Below are positions 44,892-50,176 of a stretch of 50,176 bases of DNA, one piece after another. The position numbers and the translations under genes were made by a program. The notes under the pieces are model-generated. The model made no database searches, was not told the origin of the DNA, and saw nothing but the letters and a program-made list of their open reading frames with translations. Source of the DNA: Thiotrichaceae bacterium (GTDB lineage: Bacteria; Pseudomonadota; Gammaproteobacteria; Thiotrichales; Thiotrichaceae); assembly GCA_026989145.1 (NCBI GenBank), contig JALSJU010000091.1:1-50176 (forward strand). Reading direction: 5' to 3'. Positions within the stretch are counted from its first letter, which is position 1. Each line of letters begins with the position of its first letter.

Positions 44892-46475
44892 ATGAGCAGA
44901 CTCTTACGCTCTGGCGCAGTCATTAGCGCTATGACGATGATTTCTCGTGTGCTGGGCTTGGCGCGCGATGCGATTATCTTTAATTATTTTCCCGCTGGCG
45001 GTGCGCTGGATGCCTTTTTTGTGGCATTTCGGGTGCCCAATTTGTTACGCCGGATGGTGGCAGAGGGCGCGTTCTCACTAGCTTTTATCCCCGTACTATC
45101 TGAATACAAAGAAACTAAAAGCCGCGAAGATTTACAAAAGCTACTCAATCACGTAGCGGGTACTTTAAGCTTAGTGCTTTTTGGTATCACTGTTTTGGGA
45201 ATGATTTTAGCGCCATTTTTGGCAATGATTTTTGCTCCAGGATTTTCATTAGGTGATGATGCTACAAGCACCAGTGCGTCTAAACATGAGCTAACCTCAC
45301 ACTTGTTGATGATCACCTTTCCGTATATTTTCTTTATCTCATTGTCTGCATTTGCCAGCGCAATTTTAAATACCTATCAGAAGTTTGCCGTACCCGCTTT
45401 TATGCCGGTGTTGCTGAATGTGGTGTTGATCACTGCTACGATCTGGTGGGCGCCACATTTTGCTGAACCTGTTGAAGCTTTAGCCTGGGCGGTGATCATC
45501 GGTGGTATTGCACAGTTGGGCTTTCAGCTACCTTCTTTGTTTAAATTAGGCTTAATCCCTAAACTTAACTTTAAACGCGGGCACGAAGGCGTTCAACGCA
45601 TTATGAAACTCATGGCACCGGCCTTATTAGGCTCATCGGTGGCGCAAATTAATATTTTAATCAATACCGCAATTGCTTCAATGTTGGCAGCGGGCAGTAT
45701 TAGTTGGTTGTATGCATCAGACCGTTTTGTAGAATTACCGCTGGCGATCATTGGTGTTGCTATTGGCGTGGTGATCTTACCTAAACTGTCGGGCGATCAT
45801 ATCAATGCTAAGGGTAAAGCTTTTAGCGAAACGCTGGACTGGGCGGTACGCATTGGCTTGTTAGTTGCTTTACCTGCGATGGTGGGTTTAATGTTGTTAG
45901 CCAAACCCATCTTAGCTACTGCCTTACAAAACGGCGTAAATGACTGGTCATTGGTTGAAATGGCAAGTATGAGTTTAATGACTTACTCACTGGGCTTGCC
46001 TGCCTTTATTTTAGTGAAAGTGTTAGCGCCGGGTTTTTATTCACGCCAAGACACCAAGACACCTGTGAAGATTGGTTTGATTGCGATTGGCAGTAATATC
46101 GTTTTAAGCGCATTGATTGTATACCCGTGGTATAGCATGGGCTATGTAGGGCCACATGCAGGCTTAGCGTTGGCAACGGCGTTAGCGGGTTATATCAATG
46201 CGGGATTATTGTTTTATCAGTTAAAAAAGCAGGGTGTTTTTCATAGTGTTTCACGTAAATTATGGTTAAAAGACTTGGCTCGAATTTTAATTGCAGTGAT
46301 TGCAATGGCAGCGATTATTATGTGGCTGAGTCCTACGGATAGCTGGTGGCAAAGTGCGGGGTTAAGCGCCAAAATAGGGCACTTATTTGCTTTGATTGTG
46401 TTGGCTGTTATGACCTATTTTGGCACTTTGTATGCGATGGGAATTCGCAAAGCGCATTTATTGCCTGAAGATTAG
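44892..46475 (+). CDS. murJ: lipid II flippase MurJ
   Basis: MurJ moves lipid II across the inner membrane for peptidoglycan synthesis. The N-terminus MSRLLRSGAVISAMTMISRVLG and RDAIIFNYFPAGGALDAFFVAFRVPNLLRRMVAEGAFS (here in two pieces) are diagnostic, with the essential arginines of the central cavity in RVPNLLRR. About 14 membrane segments and 527 residues match the family (511 in E. coli). It follows an intergenic repeat and is transcribed alone. Confidence 0.96.
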   Translation: MSRLLRSGAVISAMTMISRVLGLARDAIIFNYFPAGGALDAFFVAFRVPNLLRRMVAEGAFSLAFIPVLSEYKETKSREDLQKLLNHVAGTLSLVLFGITVLGMILAPFLAMIFAPGFSLGDDATSTSASKHELTSHLLMITFPYIFFISLSAFASAILNTYQKFAVPAFMPVLLNVVLITATIWWAPHFAEPVEALAWAVIIGGIAQLGFQLPSLFKLGLIPKLNFKRGHEGVQRIMKLMAPALLGSSVAQINILINTAIASMLAAGSISWLYASDRFVELPLAIIGVAIGVVILPKLSGDHINAKGKAFSETLDWAVRIGLLVALPAMVGLMLLAKPILATALQNGVNDWSLVEMASMSLMTYSLGLPAFILVKVLAPGFYSRQDTKTPVKIGLIAIGSNIVLSALIVYPWYSMGYVGPHAGLALATALAGYINAGLLFYQLKKQGVFHSVSRKLWLKDLARILIAVIAMAAIIMWLSPTDSWWQSAGLSAKIGHLFALIVLAVMTYFGTLYAMGIRKAHLLPED

Positions 46476-46509
46476 CCTAAGTGTTGCATGAAGGCATGAA
46501 ATATCTGGG

Positions 46510-48333
46510 CTAGTTAACCTCAACATCAAAGCGAACAATACAAGGTGCTGTATTACTAATATTGCCACATTGTACGGTTAGAATATTGCCACTAAATTGT
46601 CCTACATCAGCATCAATAGCATCTGTCAAGTTTGTGGCTGAACCACCGTTGGTGTTAGGTGAGTTAATCACAATATTACCCGCCCAGTTAATTTTCCCAC
46701 TGCTGATTTCTGTATTTAGGTTATCAGTAATCGTGACACTTTCCCCAGCAGTAGCGTGCATATTTTGTGCATTGATTGTGTAACGGATGATTGCCCCAGG
46801 GATGCGCTTGGGGTTGTTAGTTAGATTAACAGGGTCAGAAATGACTTGTGATATTTTTGTTAAATTCATGTTTGGCATATTTGGGCAGGCGCGGTAGCTA
46901 CCGTCCCAGTTTTTACCTGCATTTTGATTGTTGAATATGCTTGTAATTGCTGTATTGTTTAAAGCACGTTTAAAAATAATTAACTCATCAACAATACCTT
47001 CCCAGTCTTGGCTCGAATCAAATCCTCCTCCGACAGAATCTTGTTCTTGACCTAGTATGAGTCCTTCAATAGTTAAAGGGCCTACTGGACTTTGCCGACA
47101 ACCTTGTAGCTGACCATCAACATAGTAACAACTCTGATTTCCTTGCCTGCTCCAAACCAAGTGATGCCATTGATTATTTGTGAAGCTAGAACTGGGTGAT
47201 ATAACACCAAATCCACTTCCTGTTTTTAAATGAAAGTTAGGGTTAGGCATACTTGAATACCAAAAAATTAACTCATTACCTTGGCCTGACCAAGCGCCTG
47301 ATAACAGTGACTTACCATTCGTTGAAGTGCCTTTGTGCCAAACAGAAATGGTAAAGTCTTTTACGCCATCTAAAGCACCAGCTCCTAAAATGGCGCGGTC
47401 TGTGGAGGTGCTGGCTCTTAAGTCTATGGCGTTGCATATCTTTCCTGGAACAACGGGTGCGTTAATAGCGCTACCGTGAAATCCACCATGCGAGTCAATT
47501 ACTTCATTGGCAGAGCCATTGTAACTGTCTTCATCAAAATGCCAGTCAGAGTAGCTATAATCAACCGGAGGTGGAGGTGGAGGCGTTGTTTGGCAGGTGT
47601 GCACCGTTCCATCCCAGTCTTTACCGGCATTTTGATTGTTGTAAAGTGTAACAATGTCTGCATTGCTTAAGGCGTTTCGATAAATGAGTAATTCATCGAG
47701 TATTCCTTCCCAATCTTGTGTCGCATTAAAGCCACCCCCTACATTATCTTGTTCTTGAGCTAAAATTAAAGACTCTATATTTAGAGCAGCCCCTGTCGTT
47801 GCATGACAACCACGTTGTACGCCATCGCTAAAGAAGCAGGTTTGACTGCCTGTACGCCGCCAAACTAGGTGGTGCCATTGGTTGTCGGTAATTGAGGGAA
47901 AGTTGATGGTTGAAAAATTACCACCTTCTAGGTAACCCTGAAATGAAGTTCCGTTTGGAAACCACATAATCAGAGCATTATCTTGGCCTGTTCTTGCCCC
48001 CGATAATAGGGCTCTTCCTGCTGTTGAAGTACCCTTATGCCAAACTGAGATGGTGAAATCTGTAGCAGCGTTTAATGTTGTTGCATCAAGAACGGCATAT
48101 TCGCCTGTAGAACTTGTAGAAAAATCAAGCGCACTACATATTTTACCTCCAGCGTTTCCTGTACTCGGTGTATAGAATACTTCACCATCTTTATTGGCGA
48201 TGATTTCATCAAGGTTATAGGTCGTACTGCTGGTTACTAGTTCATCAAGGTGATAAATTGTATTGGGTGCTGCACTCGCAACACAAGCAAATAGACTTAT
48301 AATGATGAATATTAATGTTTTCTGAAAGATCAT
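46510..48333 (-). CDS. secreted protein with two LamG-like domains and a DUF11-like domain
   Basis: A secreted protein of 607 residues: signal peptide (MIFQKTLIFIIISLFACVASA), two LamG/concanavalin-like domains (about 60-245 and 290-480) that share FTISVWHKGTS, NQWHHLVW, QDWEGI and DELLIYRNAL/DELIIFKRAL, a poly-proline linker between them (PPPPPPV), and a C-terminal DUF11-like region (KISQVISDPVNLTNNPKRIP, GESVTITDNLN). LamG domains of this layout occur in MshQ-like adhesins. It overlaps the end of the following upstream gene by an ATGA junction, so both are translated together and probably act together at the cell surface. Confidence 0.82.
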   Translation of the reverse strand: MIFQKTLIFIIISLFACVASAAPNTIYHLDELVTSSTTYNLDEIIANKDGEVFYTPSTGNAGGKICSALDFSTSSTGEYAVLDATTLNAATDFTISVWHKGTSTAGRALLSGARTGQDNALIMWFPNGTSFQGYLEGGNFSTINFPSITDNQWHHLVWRRTGSQTCFFSDGVQRGCHATTGAALNIESLILAQEQDNVGGGFNATQDWEGILDELLIYRNALSNADIVTLYNNQNAGKDWDGTVHTCQTTPPPPPPVDYSYSDWHFDEDSYNGSANEVIDSHGGFHGSAINAPVVPGKICNAIDLRASTSTDRAILGAGALDGVKDFTISVWHKGTSTNGKSLLSGAWSGQGNELIFWYSSMPNPNFHLKTGSGFGVISPSSSFTNNQWHHLVWSRQGNQSCYYVDGQLQGCRQSPVGPLTIEGLILGQEQDSVGGGFDSSQDWEGIVDELIIFKRALNNTAITSIFNNQNAGKNWDGSYRACPNMPNMNLTKISQVISDPVNLTNNPKRIPGAIIRYTINAQNMHATAGESVTITDNLNTEISSGKINWAGNIVINSPNTNGGSATNLTDAIDADVGQFSGNILTVQCGNISNTAPCIVRFDVEVN

Positions 48334-50176
48334 TTATTGTTTTTTTCAGTTGTTCTTTTAAAACTATCTTGATTAAACTTGTAGCGAAAGCTTACATAAG
48401 GCCCTTTACGGCTGTAATTATTGCTATCAAAATCTTCATCATTAAAGCCTTCTACGTTATAACCCGCTTCAATCCAAGCATTTTTTACCGGTGTAACGCC
48501 AATTGAAATGCCCGCGAACGACTCTAGTGTGTCTTCTTTCCAGTCGTGTAAGTAACCTGCTTTTACGCCAATATCCCATCTGAGTTTGATATCCCGACGA
48601 AGTTGTAACACCGCAGTATCAAATGTTGTTTTGTGTTCATTCATATTATTATTGTCGATAATATGCTTTATGCCATGATGCAGGCTTAGTTGCGTTCTTT
48701 TACTGATGCGACGGTTCAAATGCATATTATGGATCACTTTTTGGCTGTGTGTTTTAGTAAAGCCGCGCTTTCCATTGATGGCTGCGGATTCAAATTGTTT
48801 TTGTTGTTGATCAACTAAGTCAAGGCGACTATAAAAGATAAAATCTTTATCTGTTGGATGCCATGCTGTACCTAGGCTCAACTTTGTCGAGGTGTCGTAA
48901 CTTGAGTTACTATTTTCTGCATCGCTATAGTTAAATTTAGCACTGACTTCTCTGCCATTTTTTAAACGGTGTATTATCCCTAAGCGTAGGTTGGTTTTAT
49001 CGCTAAGGTCGCCATCACGTCGTTCAAATCGACCTGTCCAGCTCCAGTCTTTAATGTGTGAACCCATGCCAATTGAGAACGCTGTGTAGTCATCACGTAG
49101 GTTATTTGTGCCCTGAGGGGCTGCTTCAGATTCATTAAAACGTGGTTGTTTCTCTCCTAAGGTTTTAGCATGATCTACGCTGATATTGGCGGTTAAATGT
49201 TTAGAAACTTGGATGCGTTGGCTTAAACCTACGGTAGCGTAATCACGTTGTGCATTATCGGTTCTTTCCTTGGTGTAAGCACTTTTCGCTTTAGCGCCTT
49301 GCCAAAGTGATTGAGTAATACCCACGCGACTATTTTGAGTTTTTGTTGTGATTTCATGTTCTGCAAACACACTGGTGCCGCGCTTTACTTTAATATCTAC
49401 GCCAATCACTTTACGATTAGGGCTGCGCTCTGTTGCGTTATCTTTATTAATATTCTCTTCGAAATCAGCTCGGTAGGTAACTTTTCCGCCTTTTGTTGTG
49501 TAGCTTGCGCCACCAATGAGAGCGGTATTACTTATTGTTTCAGCGTTGAGACTTTCTTTGGTGTGACGTAAGCCCCCATTAACAGCGAATTGCTTTTCTT
49601 GGCGTTTAAGTTTTATTTCTGCCACTTGACGCTTATGATCTTTGGCAGTGCCTGTTGCAATATTTTTTTGTTGAGAAATTTCAGCATTAAGGGTGACTTT
49701 TTTGTTGATTTTATAGCGCAGTTCAGCCGCTACTTTTTCAGTACCCACTTGTGAGCTACTGGCACTCCCTTCAACCCCAAGCCCAAAGCCTTTTGCTTGC
49801 CTGCGGTAAGAAAGTTTGGCTTGTGTTCTTGTCGTATCTTTTTTAAGTGTAATTACATTGGCACTAACATCATCATGGTTACTGGTATTCGATTTTGATA
49901 AAGCAACTTCAGCATGTAATTTAGTACTTGGATTGATTTGATAGGTAGAATCAAGAGCCATGATCCGATCATTAAGTGACCCATCACCACTCACATGGAT
50001 AAGGCTTGCGCCCACTTCTAGTTTTTTATTTTTACTTTTTGCGGCAACGCGTGCGCCCGCAACGATTAATTCATTCTTATCAGATTCGCTTTCATAATCG
50101 ACTACAATAAACTGTGGATTAAATCCTTTATCGCGTCCATTGATAGGAAACTTAAAGAAGAGGGTGCCAGCATCGT
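48330..50176 (-). CDS. large outer-membrane beta-barrel-like protein, 5'-partial
   Basis: The frame is open to the window's right edge, so the true start lies outside; at least 614 residues are visible. An ATG-like start at 50015 (GTG) is internal, since the sequence upstream of it continues smoothly (GRDKGFNPQFIVVDYESES). The visible part is a long series of amphipathic beta strands, such as TKLHAEVALSKSN, LRYKINKKVTLNAEISQQ and RLGIIHRLKNGREVSAKFNY, typical of a large outer-membrane barrel. The C-terminus (VSFRYKFNQDSFKRTTEKNNK, in two parts) lacks the usual terminal aromatic residue. Its stop overlaps the LamG gene start. Confidence 0.72.
   Translation of the reverse strand, partial: DAGTLFFKFPINGRDKGFNPQFIVVDYESESDKNELIVAGARVAAKSKNKKLEVGASLIHVSGDGSLNDRIMALDSTYQINPSTKLHAEVALSKSNTSNHDDVSANVITLKKDTTRTQAKLSYRRQAKGFGLGVEGSASSSQVGTEKVAAELRYKINKKVTLNAEISQQKNIATGTAKDHKRQVAEIKLKRQEKQFAVNGGLRHTKESLNAETISNTALIGGASYTTKGGKVTYRADFEENINKDNATERSPNRKVIGVDIKVKRGTSVFAEHEITTKTQNSRVGITQSLWQGAKAKSAYTKERTDNAQRDYATVGLSQRIQVSKHLTANISVDHAKTLGEKQPRFNESEAAPQGTNNLRDDYTAFSIGMGSHIKDWSWTGRFERRDGDLSDKTNLRLGIIHRLKNGREVSAKFNYSDAENSNSSYDTSTKLSLGTAWHPTDKDFIFYSRLDLVDQQQKQFESAAINGKRGFTKTHSQKVIHNMHLNRRISKRTQLSLHHGIKHIIDNNNMNEHKTTFDTAVLQLRRDIKLRWDIGVKAGYLHDWKEDTLESFAGISIGVTPVKNAWIEAGYNVEGFNDEDFDSNNYSRKGPYVSFRYKFNQDSFKRTTEKNNK

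Overview
The window looks like chromosomal DNA from an A+T-rich gammaproteobacterium. The clearest sign is the long block rpoE-rseA-rseB-rseC-degP-glutaredoxin-lepA-lepB-DUF4845-rnc-era-recO-pdxJ-acpS-cysM (about 5.1-17.8 kb), with nadB divergent from rpoE, which is the order typical of Pseudomonas-like gammaproteobacteria. An rpoS-type sigma factor and ParC/ParE agree with this. I cannot name the genus. There are no rRNA or tRNA genes, complete IS elements, prophage or CRISPR arrays that I can see.

Layout. 0-1.1 kb: a ParB-domain protein and a small unknown protein. 1.1-2.1 kb: about 1 kb without genes, holding two MITE-like elements with terminal inverted repeats and apparent target duplications, plus a dyad upstream of rpoS. 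2.1-4.9 kb: convergent rpoS and nadB separated by a large palindrome. 5.1-18.5 kb: envelope-stress regulation (sigma-E, its anti-sigma factor, RseB, RseC, the DegP-type protease), protein secretion and translation (LepA, LepB), RNA processing and ribosome maturation (RNase III, Era), repair (RecO), cofactor and cysteine synthesis (PdxJ, AcpS, CysM) and a LysE-type exporter. 18.5-26.7 kb: a PolB-like exonuclease with an altered first catalytic motif, ParC, thioredoxin, AccA, TilS and MetG. 26.8-28.7 kb: a Rieske-like protein without cluster ligands, a 40-residue membrane protein and a beta-propeller lipoprotein. 28.8-34.8 kb: a TetR-controlled envelope-export operon (TetR, RND/MMPL exporter, LolA-like protein, TfoX-N, isoprenylcysteine-methyltransferase-like protein, outer-membrane barrel). 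35.1-39.0 kb: a phosphatase, FetB, a methyltransferase with an in-frame amber codon, a pilin-like protein and a frameshifted Sel1 protein. 39.0-42.5 kb: an EamA transporter, Ung and ParE. 42.6-43.9 kb: two paralogous outer-membrane proteins, one put out of frame by a seven-base G tract. 44.0-46.5 kb: a DUF3530 hydrolase and MurJ. 46.5 kb to the end: a secreted LamG/DUF11 protein overlapping the gene of a large barrel-like protein that runs off the window.

The observations I rate highest are the Rieske-fold protein that has lost all four [2Fe-2S] ligands but kept both disulfide cysteines; the poly-G-interrupted outer-membrane gene beside its intact paralog, which may be phase-variable; the PolB-like exonuclease lacking its ExoI acidic pair; and several families of intergenic palindromic repeats. 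All names rest on reading the sequence and on remembered family motifs; no database search was made.
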